The notes: generated by a model from the letters alone, not told the origin. Counted from the stretch's first letter, positions 7,870 to 15,705 are shown. The stretch: 25,123 bases of DNA from Alistipes sp. (GCA_020026435.1 JAHHQK010000035.1:1-25123), one strand, 5' to 3'. A program made the numbers and translations.

Positions 7870-8327
7870 CTTAAAACGCCCCACAAAAAGAATTTTTATC
7901 GTACTTTTCTTTAGTTATCAACACCTCACGCCCCGCAAACACCCCTTGTTCACCTCTGCCTCCACCCCGGTTTTCGTTCCCCCGGTCAAACTTTGCCGCC
8001 CCTTACCCGACCGCCTGTTCCTCCCGACCTCATCAAGCCAACCACACCTTACCAAACTTTACTGCCACGCCTGCTTCCAGCAGCCTTATCAACCCGACCT
8101 GCCGACCTTATTACCCTTACCAAGCCTACCGCCTCCTGCCGCAACGCTCCCCGCCTTTCCCCGACACTTCTTTCTCGTCGCATTTTCCCTCCATTGGCCA
8201 CACGGTTCCAGCACACCACGACGTTCCCGCATCCATTCCATCCCGACCGCTCTTCCCCTCCCTTCACGATTCTGAAAAAACGCCCACACCTCCAGCTCCA
8301 CCCCGCAGGACTCGGGCACAAAAAAAA
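7870..8327. other. Strand-biased intergenic region between hpt promoter and rnf terminator
   Basis: About 450 bp with no gene I can support. From about 7925 to 8310 the plus strand is C/T-rich and poor in G, so the minus strand is purine-rich. The minus strand carries five runs of four or more G between 7931 and 8002. Open frames on both strands reflect this composition (Pro/Thr-rich on plus, Gly/Arg-rich on minus) and resemble no protein. Short recurring words (ccgacc, ttacc) are present without a regular period. Confidence 0.5.
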
Positions 8328-8355
8328 GATGACCGCTCCGTGGGGAGCAGTCATC
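8328..8355 (-). terminator. Intrinsic terminator of the nadE-rnf operon
   Basis: A 12-bp stem with one non-Watson-Crick position (arms 8328-8339 and 8344-8355) and a 4-nt loop. On the minus strand it is followed directly by eight T (plus-strand A at 8320-8327). It begins 27 nt after the rnfA stop. Confidence 0.92.
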
Positions 8356-8381
8356 CTCTTATCGAATCTGAAGACCGGAGA

Positions 8382-8957
8382 TTAAACCAGGCCCGAGAAT
8401 CCCATGAATGCCATGGCCAGGATACCGGCCGTGATCAGAGCGATCGGAATACCCTTGAATGCCACGGGGACATCCTCGAAATCCAGACGCTCGCGGATAC
8501 CGGCGAACAACACCAGCGCCAGACCGAAGCCCAGAGCCGTCGACACCGAGTAAACCACACCCTGCAACAGGCTGAACTCCTTCTGAATGGTCAGGATGGC
8601 GATACCCAGCACGGCGCAGTTGGTGGTGATCAGCGGCAGGAAGATACCCAGAGCCTGGTAGAGCGAGGGCGAGAGCTTCTTGAGGATAATCTCGACCATC
8701 TGCACCAGGGCGGCGATCACCAGGATGAAGACGATCGTCTGCATATACTCGATGCCCCAGGCCACCAGCAGCTGCTGCAACAGCCACGTAACCACCGATG
8801 AGATAGCCATCACAAACGTCACGGCAGCACCCATACCCAGCGATGTTTCGACCTTCGACGATACACCCAGGAAGGGGCAGATGCCGAGGAATTGTGCCAG
8901 CACGACGTTGTTGACGAAGATGGCACCGATGATAATAGCAAAATATGAAAGCTCCAT
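8382..8957 (-). CDS. rnfA: Rnf electron transport complex subunit RnfA
   Basis: A 191-residue hydrophobic protein with about six transmembrane helices. Hallmark sequences of the RnfA/NqrE family are present: FVNNVVLAQFLGICPFLG near the N-terminus and FLPLITTNCAVLGIA in the middle; conserved Cys residues in both helices bind an intramembrane iron-sulfur centre together with RnfE. In the Rnf complex, electrons from reduced ferredoxin pass to NAD+ and drive ion export across the inner membrane. It is the last gene of the operon: its start is 3 nt after the rnfE stop and a terminator follows. Confidence 0.96.
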   Translation of the reverse strand: MELSYFAIIIGAIFVNNVVLAQFLGICPFLGVSSKVETSLGMGAAVTFVMAISSVVTWLLQQLLVAWGIEYMQTIVFILVIAALVQMVEIILKKLSPSLYQALGIFLPLITTNCAVLGIAILTIQKEFSLLQGVVYSVSTALGFGLALVLFAGIRERLDFEDVPVAFKGIPIALITAGILAMAFMGFSGLV

Positions 8958-8960
8958 AAC

Positions 8961-9545
8961 TTATTTCTTGGCTAATTTGTTAAACAATACCATGAGGTAT
9001 CCGAGAACTAAGAAGGCACCCGGAGCCAACACGAAGATCAGAGGCGTGTAATCGCCGATACCCAAATCGACACCGAAGATGGCGCCTCCGCCCAGGATCT
9101 CACGCACGGCACCGATGGTCGTCAGCGAGAGCGTGAAGCCCAGGCCGATGCCCACACCGTCGAGCAGCGAGTCGAACGGCGAATTCTTCGATGCGAAGGC
9201 CTCGGCACGTCCCAGGATGATACAGTTCACCACGATCAGGGGGATGAACACACCCAGCGTGGCGTAGAGAGCCGGAACGAATGCCTGCATCAGCATCTGG
9301 ATCACGGTCACAAACGAAGCGATCACCACGATGAAGGCCGGAATGCGAACCTTATCGGGCACGATGTTCTTGATGAGCGAGATGAAGAAGTTCGACATGA
9401 TCAGAACCGCCATCGTCGCCAGGCCCATACCCATACCGTTGATGGCCGAAGTGGTCGTACCCAGCGTAGGACACATACCCAGCACCAACACGAAGGTGGG
9501 GTTGTTGCGGATGATACCGCTCAGTATGATTTGCAATTTATTCAT
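8961..9545 (-). CDS. rnfE: Rnf electron transport complex subunit RnfE
   Basis: A 194-residue membrane protein with about six helices. The RnfE/NqrD signatures NNPTFVLVLGMCPTLGTT and LIVVNCIILGRAEAF are visible, each with the conserved Cys shared with RnfA. I chose the ATG at 9545, giving MNKLQIILSG; the frame is open upstream to 9662, but that part is Pro/Thr-rich and overlaps rnfG on the same strand. The start codon lies 8 nt inside the end of rnfG (stop at 9538-9540), suggesting translational coupling. Confidence 0.96.
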   Translation of the reverse strand: MNKLQIILSGIIRNNPTFVLVLGMCPTLGTTTSAINGMGMGLATMAVLIMSNFFISLIKNIVPDKVRIPAFIVVIASFVTVIQMLMQAFVPALYATLGVFIPLIVVNCIILGRAEAFASKNSPFDSLLDGVGIGLGFTLSLTTIGAVREILGGGAIFGVDLGIGDYTPLIFVLAPGAFLVLGYLMVLFNKLAKK

Positions 9546-10176
9546 TTTCTCCTCCTTCCTGAGCTGCGGGCTCGTTAGCGGATTGATTTTCTGCGGCACC
9601 GGCACCCTGAGCAACGCTCTTATAGGCGTCCCAGGCGCGGTTGATGGCGTCGACATAGGCACGCGACGAAATCGTGGCGGCCGTCAGTGCATCGACATCT
9701 CCTCCGTCCTTGGTCACGGCCAGACGTCCGTTCACCAACTTCTTGGTCGACAGGTCGAAGCCCTTGACACCCTTCAGCAGCGGGTTGTCCTCCTTGGTCA
9801 TGTTCGTTCCCAGACCCGGGGTCTCGGTCTGCTTCAGCACGTTGACGTTGTTGACCTTGCCCTCGGCCGTAAAGCCGACCATCAGACGGATCTCTCCGCC
9901 GAAACCGGCCTTCGACACTGCCTCCACGGCATAGCCTGCAACCTGACCCTCCAGCGTGGCCGTATAGACCGTCGTGGGGATCTCGTCGAGCGTCAGCACC
10001 GAAGTCTCGGTCTTGTCGAACGCGGGCAGCACCTCGGTGAGGGCGGCCGTCTTGGCGGCCTGCTCGGCCTGTGCGATCGGATCCACGGTGATCATGTTCA
10101 CCAATCCTACTCCGGCCGAAGCCACGAACGTGATGCCCAAGAGGACGGCAGTCATATTAAAAAGTGTACTTTTCAT
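9538..10176 (-). CDS. rnfG: Rnf electron transport complex subunit RnfG (FMN-binding)
   Basis: A 212-residue protein with one N-terminal transmembrane helix (about residues 8-27) and a periplasmic FMN-binding domain containing GFGGEIRLMVGF and ETPGLGT. FMN is normally attached by a phosphoester bond to the last Thr of an (S/T)GAT motif by ApbE. Here the site reads T165-A-A-T168 followed by ISS, so the usual Gly is Ala while the acceptor Thr168 is kept. The C-terminus is a Gly/Ala/Glu-rich tail of about 25 residues. It sits 15 nt after rnfD and overlaps rnfE by 8 nt. No apbE is in the window. Confidence 0.95.
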   Translation of the reverse strand: MKSTLFNMTAVLLGITFVASAGVGLVNMITVDPIAQAEQAAKTAALTEVLPAFDKTETSVLTLDEIPTTVYTATLEGQVAGYAVEAVSKAGFGGEIRLMVGFTAEGKVNNVNVLKQTETPGLGTNMTKEDNPLLKGVKGFDLSTKKLVNGRLAVTKDGGDVDALTAATISSRAYVDAINRAWDAYKSVAQGAGAAENQSANEPAAQEGGENE

Positions 10177-10191
10177 ATTCTTTCCTCCTCC

Positions 10192-11151
10192 TTATTTTAC
10201 GCCGAAGCGTTTGGGTTTCACATATTTGTTAATCAGGGGCACGCACGAGTTCATGATCAGGATCGCGAACGACATACCCTCGGGGTAGGCACCCCACAGA
10301 CGGATCAGCATCGTGATCACACCGATACCCACGGCGAAGATCACACCGCCGCGGATCGTCATCGGCGACGAGGAGTAGTCCGTAGCCATGAAGATGGCAC
10401 CCAGCATGGCACCACCGGCCAGGATGTGGAACAGGGGCAGCTCCCAGAGCAGGGCACCGCCGCCATTGGTCAGGGCGACCACAAAGGCGAAGAGGGCCAT
10501 CGTACCCAGCACCGTCACGGGCACATGCCACGTAATGACGCGGCGGAACAACAGGTACACGAAGCCCAGCAGCAGAGCCAGGGCCGAAACCTCACCCATC
10601 GAACCGGGCATCGTGCCCAGCAGCAGATCGCCTACGCCGAGCGAATCGACACCGACGACACCCTGCTTCACGGCAGCCAGCATCGTGGCACCCGACAGGG
10701 CGTCGCAACCCTCCACCGCGGGGAACGAGGTCATCTGCACGGGATAAGCCAGCAGCAGGAACACACGCCCCACCAAAGCGGGGTTGAAGGGGTTTTTACC
10801 CAGACCTCCGAAGGTCATCTTGGCGATGGCGATGGCGACGAACGCTCCGATCACCACGATCCACCACGGAATCGACGAGGGGAGGTTGAAGGCCAGCAGC
10901 AGACCGGTGACAGCAGCCGAGAGGTTGTTGACGGAAAGCGGGCCTTTCACAAAGAATTTTTGAATCAGGAACTCGAACAACACGCACGAGATCACCGAAA
11001 CAGCCGTTACAAACAGCACATCCACACCGAACACCCAGGTCGAGACGGCCAGTGCGGGCAGCAGGGCGATCAACACATCGCGCATGATGCACGAGGTCGA
11101 CTGCTCGGTCTGCACGTGGGGTGCGGGAGCTATAATCAGTTTATTAGCCAT
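10192..11151 (-). CDS. rnfD: Rnf electron transport complex subunit RnfD
   Basis: A 319-residue integral membrane protein of the NqrB/RnfD family with many helices. It carries the canonical covalent FMN site S153-G-A-T156 in CDALSGAT and the family signature GGLGKNPFNPALVGRVFLLLAYP. It takes part in transmembrane electron transfer and ion movement. Its length is typical. It starts 43 nt after the rnfC stop and ends 15 nt before rnfG. Confidence 0.96.
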   Translation of the reverse strand: MANKLIIAPAPHVQTEQSTSCIMRDVLIALLPALAVSTWVFGVDVLFVTAVSVISCVLFEFLIQKFFVKGPLSVNNLSAAVTGLLLAFNLPSSIPWWIVVIGAFVAIAIAKMTFGGLGKNPFNPALVGRVFLLLAYPVQMTSFPAVEGCDALSGATMLAAVKQGVVGVDSLGVGDLLLGTMPGSMGEVSALALLLGFVYLLFRRVITWHVPVTVLGTMALFAFVVALTNGGGALLWELPLFHILAGGAMLGAIFMATDYSSSPMTIRGGVIFAVGIGVITMLIRLWGAYPEGMSFAILIMNSCVPLINKYVKPKRFGVK

Positions 11152-11194
11152 AAATATTTCTGTTTTTTACTTGATCAAAACACCGTGAACCGGC

Positions 11195-12538
11195 CTATTT
11201 CTTCTGGGTGGCCATGCGTGCGCGGATACGACCCATGACGGTCTGTTTGCCGAGACGTACCCAGTCCAGAAGCGGCAGGTAAGCCGGGCAGGAGGACTGG
11301 CAGCATCCGCACTCGATACACGAGGTGATCATCTCGCCCTCGATCTCGTCCCACTTCTTCTTCTGCGACATCTTGGCAAGCCAGTAAGGCTCCAGACCCA
11401 TCGGGCAGGCGTTGACACACTTGCCGCACTTGATACACTGGCTCGGCATCTTACGCTCGGCATCGCTGCCGCACATCACCGTGATACCCGAGCAACCCTT
11501 CGTGACGGGCGAGTCGAGGTTGACCATCGCGCGACCCATCATCGGACCGCCGTTGATGACCTTGCCTGCATCCTCGGGAAGACCGCCGGCAGCCTCCAGC
11601 AGCGTGGAGATCGGCGTACCCATACGCGTGAGCAGGTTGCGGGGGTTCTTGACCTTCTTACCCGTCACCGTCACCACGCGCTCGATCAGCGGCTTGTTCT
11701 TCTGGACAGCCTCATAGACGGCCACCGTCGTCGATGCGTTGCAGACCACGGCACCCACGTCGATCGGGAGTGCGGGGGGAGGCGGCACCTGACGGCCCGT
11801 AACGGCTGCGATGAGCTGTTTCTCACCACCCTGGGGGTATTTCACCATCAGCGGCATCACCTCGATGCCCGTATATGCCGAAGCGATCTTGCGCAGGTTC
11901 TCGATGGCGTCGGGTTTGTTGTTCTCGATACCGATGACGGCCTTGTCTACACCGATGGCCTTCATCAGGATCGTCACACCCACAACCAGCTCCTCACCGC
12001 GCTCCAACATCGTGCGGTGGTCCGAGGTCAGGTAAGGCTCACACTCCACACCGTTGATGATCAGCACCTCGGCCTTCTTTCCGGGAGGCACCGAGAGTTT
12101 CACGTGTGTGGGGAACGTGGCACCGCCCATACCGACGATACCGGCGTCCTTGATCTTGGCAATGATGTCCTTGGCCTCGAGCTTGCACTCCTTGACCAGG
12201 GTCGTGGAGCGGTCGATGCCCTCCACCCACTCGTCGCCTTCGCGCTGAATGGTGATCATCGGCTGGCGCAGTCCCTGGGCGTTGACCACAGGACCCACGG
12301 CCGTAACCGTTCCCGAAATGGGCGAGTGAATATTGGCCGACATAAAACTTCCGGCCTCGGCGATGAGCTGTCCGGTCAGCACCTTGTCGCCTTTGGCGAC
12401 CTTGGCTACGGCCGGGGCACCGATGTGCTGTCCCAGAGGAATGTTCACGACCTCGGGCAACGGAAGCACCTCGATGGGCTTGGCACTGCTCAACTTATTT
12501 TCCGACGGATGAACTCCGCCTATTGGAAATGTCTTCAT
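11195..12538 (-). CDS. rnfC: Rnf electron transport complex subunit RnfC (NADH-binding, 2x[4Fe-4S])
   Basis: A 447-residue peripheral subunit. The N-terminal barrel-sandwich part (VLPLPEVVNIPLGQHIG, HSPISGTVTAVG) is followed by the Complex I 51-kDa-like FMN/NADH domain (GIVGMGGATFPTHVKL, VLIINGVECEPYLTSDHR). Near the C-terminus are two [4Fe-4S] motifs: C368/C371/C374/C378 and C407/C410/C413/C417, each lacking one Cys in a following P position only by normal ferredoxin convention. RnfC is the site of NAD+ reduction. Its length matches the family's usual 440-450 residues. It lies 28 nt after rnfB and 43 nt before rnfD. Confidence 0.96.
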   Translation of the reverse strand: MKTFPIGGVHPSENKLSSAKPIEVLPLPEVVNIPLGQHIGAPAVAKVAKGDKVLTGQLIAEAGSFMSANIHSPISGTVTAVGPVVNAQGLRQPMITIQREGDEWVEGIDRSTTLVKECKLEAKDIIAKIKDAGIVGMGGATFPTHVKLSVPPGKKAEVLIINGVECEPYLTSDHRTMLERGEELVVGVTILMKAIGVDKAVIGIENNKPDAIENLRKIASAYTGIEVMPLMVKYPQGGEKQLIAAVTGRQVPPPPALPIDVGAVVCNASTTVAVYEAVQKNKPLIERVVTVTGKKVKNPRNLLTRMGTPISTLLEAAGGLPEDAGKVINGGPMMGRAMVNLDSPVTKGCSGITVMCGSDAERKMPSQCIKCGKCVNACPMGLEPYWLAKMSQKKKWDEIEGEMITSCIECGCCQSSCPAYLPLLDWVRLGKQTVMGRIRARMATQKK

Positions 12539-12566
12539 ATTTCGGATTGAATTTTTTACGTTGGGA

Positions 12567-13550
12567 TTACTTCTCTACTGCCTGTGCAGTCTCGCTCTGC
12601 GACTTGGCCTCGGCGGGTTTCTCTGCGGCCTTGGGAGCGGCAGCGGCAACCTCGGCCACCTTCGGGGCAACCGTCTCGGCGGGTTTCACCGGTGCGGCGG
12701 GCTTCACGGCGGGAGCCTTGGGAGCCTTCGGCAGGGGATCCATACCGATCAGCTTGATGGCACCCGTGGGGCACTCGTTCACGCACTTGCGGCACAACTT
12801 ACACTTCGTGGAGTCGATATAAGCCACATTGTCCACCAGGGTAATCGCTCCGAACGGACAGGCTTTCACGCACTTGCCGCAACCGATACATCCGGCCTTG
12901 CAGGACTTCATCACGGCAGCGCCCTTGTCCTTCGAGACGCAACCCACATAAACGGCACGATTCTTGGGGAACTTCTTGCGCAGCTCGATGATGTTCTTCG
13001 GGCAAGCACTTACACAAGCGCCGCAAGCCGTACATTTGTCGCCATCGACCTCCGGCAGACCTGTCTGGGGGTTGATGTGGATGGCGTCGAACGAGCAGGC
13101 GGCCTCGCAGTCGCCGAAGCCCAAACAGCCGAACGAACAGCCTGTCTCGCCCACGTAAAGTGCCGAAGCCACGGCACACGACTTGGCGCCGTCAAATTTA
13201 TTGGTGCGGGGACGTTTCTCGCACGTTCCGCCACAGCGCACAGTGGCAACCTGCGGCTCCTTCTCTGCAGCGGCCTTGCCCAGATAATTGGCCACGGCCT
13301 TCATGCAATCACCGCCGCCGACCGGACAGAAGAGCGACGAAATGTCGTCATTCTTCACCAGTGCATCGGCCATACCGCGACATCCGGCAAATCCGCAACC
13401 GCCACAGTTTGCACCGGGCAGCATCTTCTCCACCTCATCGATTCGGGGATCCTCCTCTACGCGGAACTTTTGGGCCACAAAGTAGAGAATCACTGCCGCA
13501 AGCACTCCCAGCGCGCACAGCGTCAGAATGGTGTAAAGTAGTACTTCCAT
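12567..13550 (-). CDS. rnfB: Rnf electron transport complex subunit RnfB (multi-cluster ferredoxin)
   Basis: A 327-residue protein with an N-terminal helix (about 4-26). The RnfB Fe-S domain follows (C49, C52, C57, C75), then four Cys-rich ferredoxin-like motifs: about C138-C152 (spacing irregular), C173-C183, C221-C231 and C250-C260. The last 55 residues are an Ala/Pro/Lys-rich, probably disordered tail. RnfB accepts electrons from soluble ferredoxin and passes them into the complex. It is longer than the enterobacterial protein (about 190 residues) and more like clostridial and Bacteroidota forms. Its ATG shares one base with the rseC stop codon (TAATG), so translation is probably coupled. 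Confidence 0.96.
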   Translation of the reverse strand: MEVLLYTILTLCALGVLAAVILYFVAQKFRVEEDPRIDEVEKMLPGANCGGCGFAGCRGMADALVKNDDISSLFCPVGGGDCMKAVANYLGKAAAEKEPQVATVRCGGTCEKRPRTNKFDGAKSCAVASALYVGETGCSFGCLGFGDCEAACSFDAIHINPQTGLPEVDGDKCTACGACVSACPKNIIELRKKFPKNRAVYVGCVSKDKGAAVMKSCKAGCIGCGKCVKACPFGAITLVDNVAYIDSTKCKLCRKCVNECPTGAIKLIGMDPLPKAPKAPAVKPAAPVKPAETVAPKVAEVAAAAPKAAEKPAEAKSQSETAQAVEK

Positions 13551-13969
13551 TAGTTTTTATTGATTGTAAAGTGAATTGTGTGTTCTATTTGTTTGCGTGC
13601 CAGCCAAAGCATGATGTAATAAACCAGGACGGCCAGCAATGCGGCGGCGGCACTCAGGCCCTCGCCCCATTCCAGCACCTCGATCGCCACGCCCAGCACT
13701 GCCAGCAGCACCACCAGGGCACCCACATAGGCCAGCAGTACGGCCAGGGCTCCCGCCCCGCGACGCACGCCGACCATGACCTCGTCGCCGGGTTTGAACT
13801 CCCCCGAACGCGGGCTGTAGACCGTCACGATCTTCTCCTGGGCTTCGGCCAGACCACACGCCTGCCGCGCCTTGCAACTGCCGCAGGCGCTCACCGAAAG
13901 TATCTTCACATGAACCGCGCGCCCCTCCACCGAAGAGACCACGCCGCTATGTTCAATCTGTTCCGCCAC
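13550..13969 (-). CDS. rseC: RseC/SoxR-reducing-system family protein
   Basis: A 139-residue protein of the RseC family. An N-terminal cytoplasmic domain holds the Cys pattern CGSCKARQACG (about residues 29-38), followed by two transmembrane helices (about 75-95 and 105-125). The family is commonly found next to rnf genes and is associated with Rnf/Rsx complexes; in E. coli the Rsx-RseC system reduces SoxR. The start is a GTG at 13969, preceded by an AGGG-like sequence, 4 nt after the nadE stop. It overlaps rnfB by one base. Position and family fit a role in assembling or coupling the Rnf complex, which is inferred. Confidence 0.88.
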   Translation of the reverse strand: MAEQIEHSGVVSSVEGRAVHVKILSVSACGSCKARQACGLAEAQEKIVTVYSPRSGEFKPGDEVMVGVRRGAGALAVLLAYVGALVVLLAVLGVAIEVLEWGEGLSAAAALLAVLVYYIMLWLARKQIEHTIHFTINKN

Positions 13970-13973
13970 TACC

Positions 13974-15557
13974 CTAATCTCCGTATTTATTGGTCAACGG
14001 CATGAGGCGTTCGTGGCCGAACGAGCAGGACGACAAACGCAGCACGGGTGGGAACTGATAGCGTTTCTTCTCGTTGCGCATGATCATGGCATGGATCTTC
14101 TCCACCACCTCCGAGTCGAAGCCCGCGTTGATGATCTCCTCACGGTGCTGCCCCTCCTCGATCATACGGTAGAGGATGGCATCGACCACCTCGTAGGGCG
14201 GCAGGATGTCGCTGTCCTTCTGTCCGGGGTGCAGCTCCGACGAAGGCTCCTTGTCCAGCACGCGATCGGGGATCACGTTGTCGTGCAGGCGGTTGATATA
14301 TCGGGCCACGTCGTACATCTCGCACTTGTAGAGGTCACCCGTGGGGCTGAACGCTCCGGCCGTATCACCATAGAGAGTACAGAATCCCAGGGCGTTCTCG
14401 CTCTTGTTGGAACAGTTCAACAGGATATGGCCCGTCTTGTTCTGGAGGGCCATCAGAAGAATCGTACGGATACGGGGCTGGATGTTCTCCTCCGTGGAGT
14501 CGAACTCGCGGCCGCCGATGGCGGGTTTCAGCGTATCGACCGTACTCTTATAGATCTCCGTAATGGGGAGTACGTTATAGGAAATTCCCAGGTTTTCGGC
14601 CACCTCGCGGGCGTCCTCCACCGAGTGGTCCGACGAGAACTGCGAGGGCATGAGCAGTGCATGGACATTTTCGCGACCCAGGGCCTCGACGGCAATCGCC
14701 GCCACCACAGCCGAGTCAATACCGCCCGAAAGACCGATACAGGCCTTCTGGTAGCCGTTCTTGGCGAAGAAATCGTGCAGACCGCAGACGGCCGCATCGT
14801 AGAGCAGGCGTGTGCGCATGCTGTTGGTTGTGGGCACTTCGACGGACTTCTGACGCGAGAGGCAGGTGTCGAAGATCTGGAAATCCTCCTGGAAATGCTT
14901 CATCAGCAGCACCAGCTCGCCGCGCGAATTGAAGGCCCCCGACGTACCGTCGTAGACGATGTCGGTCGATCCGCCCACCTGGTTAACCATCACGAGGTTC
15001 TTACCCTCGACGAAGGCCAGGTTGTGCATCATCTCGTAGCGGTAACTCATCTTACCCTTGCCGTATTTGCGGGCATTGATCGAGATGATCGTATCGACCG
15101 ACTTGTCGAAGTCGCGCTCGCGGCTCAGGTCATCGCCCACGATGATCACGCACTTATGCCCCTTGATCTTGGCATATTCGTAACCCTTAGACGGGACGAG
15201 GAATCCCATCTCACGGCGTGCCGTGATGTACTTCTTTCCCACATAGCGCAGTACCTTGCGGTCCTGAATCAGGGCGGCGGCGCTGACCGTGCCGTTTTCC
15301 GTGAGGATCGGCAGGCCCACGATGGCGGCGATACCGTCACAGCAGGAGGCAATCTCGACCAAAGCATCCTCACAAAGTTCCAAAAAGGTTGTTTTCTGCA
15401 ACAAATCGAAGGCGGGCGTACCGCTCACGGCCTGCTCGGCAAAGATCACCAGATCGGCGTGTTGTTCTTTCGCTTTGTTGATCGAGTCGATGATTTTCGA
15501 CGTATTACCGTCGATATCTCCGACCGTGTAGTTCAATTGGGCAATAGCTATTTTCAT
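13974..15557 (-). CDS. nadE: NAD+ synthetase with apparently degenerate N-terminal glutaminase domain
   Basis: A 527-residue two-domain protein. Residues 1-240 are a nitrilase/glutaminase-type domain and residues 250-527 the ATP-pyrophosphatase NAD+ synthetase domain: P-loop LSGGIDSA at 276-283, then SNKSE, TLYGDTAGAF and PSSELHPGQKDSDILPPYE. It adenylates and amidates nicotinic-acid adenine dinucleotide to NAD+. The glutaminase Glu (E41, FAEQAVSG) and a Lys (K108/K109) are present, but where ICED is expected the sequence reads V140-G-D-D, so the catalytic Cys seems lost. It may therefore depend on free ammonia. The ATG at 15557 was chosen over an in-frame upstream start at 15593, which would overlap the -7 box. 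It is first in the rnf operon, with rseC starting 4 nt downstream. Confidence 0.92.
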   Translation of the reverse strand: MKIAIAQLNYTVGDIDGNTSKIIDSINKAKEQHADLVIFAEQAVSGTPAFDLLQKTTFLELCEDALVEIASCCDGIAAIVGLPILTENGTVSAAALIQDRKVLRYVGKKYITARREMGFLVPSKGYEYAKIKGHKCVIIVGDDLSRERDFDKSVDTIISINARKYGKGKMSYRYEMMHNLAFVEGKNLVMVNQVGGSTDIVYDGTSGAFNSRGELVLLMKHFQEDFQIFDTCLSRQKSVEVPTTNSMRTRLLYDAAVCGLHDFFAKNGYQKACIGLSGGIDSAVVAAIAVEALGRENVHALLMPSQFSSDHSVEDAREVAENLGISYNVLPITEIYKSTVDTLKPAIGGREFDSTEENIQPRIRTILLMALQNKTGHILLNCSNKSENALGFCTLYGDTAGAFSPTGDLYKCEMYDVARYINRLHDNVIPDRVLDKEPSSELHPGQKDSDILPPYEVVDAILYRMIEEGQHREEIINAGFDSEVVEKIHAMIMRNEKKRYQFPPVLRLSSCSFGHERLMPLTNKYGD

Positions 15558-15590
15558 CAGATAGCACTTTAATCGAATAATATAACATCG

Positions 15591-15598
15591 CAAAGTTA
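15591..15598 (-). promoter_or_regulatory. Bacteroidota -7 box for the nadE-rnf operon
   Basis: On the minus strand the octamer reads TAACTTTG, an exact TAnnTTTG match, 33 nt upstream of the nadE ATG. The -33 region is AT-rich without a clean TTTG and overlaps a small inverted repeat (15606-15624), which could mean the promoter needs an activator or is blocked by a repressor. Confidence 0.72.
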
Positions 15599-15605
15599 AG
15601 GAATA

Positions 15606-15624
15606 TTTACCATAAATAGGTAAA
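15606..15624. repeat. Inverted repeat at the -33 region of the nadE promoter
   Basis: Six-base arms TTTACC (15606-15611) and GGTAAA (15619-15624) separated by 7 nt. It sits immediately upstream of the -7 box, where a bound protein would compete with sigma factor. The arms are short, so chance cannot be excluded. Confidence 0.4.
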
Positions 15625-15628
15625 AATT

Positions 15629-15650
15629 CAATGTTAATAAAATAACATTG
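15629..15650. repeat. Perfect palindromic operator-like site upstream of nadE-rnf
   Basis: Perfect 8-bp arms CAATGTTA (15629-15636) and TAACATTG (15643-15650) with a 6-nt spacer. The core TGTTA-N6-TAACA has the geometry of CRP/FNR-family sites. Its centre is about 55 nt upstream of the transcription start inferred from the -7 box. No regulator is identified in the window. Confidence 0.55.
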
Positions 15651-15705
15651 ACACCTTTACGCCTCTTTTTCGCTCCCCGGAGCATTTCCCCGGAGCCGAA
15701 CGCAC

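Noticed and set aside
6671..8275. Long plus-strand open frame (534 codons)
   Set aside because: It is antisense to queE and hpt, both with clear motifs, and extends into C-rich intergenic DNA; a high-GC shadow frame.
9331..11238. Plus-strand open frame (635 codons) across rnfE-rnfG-rnfD
   Set aside because: Antisense to three well-supported rnf genes; Gln/His/Arg-rich composition typical of a reverse-strand shadow.
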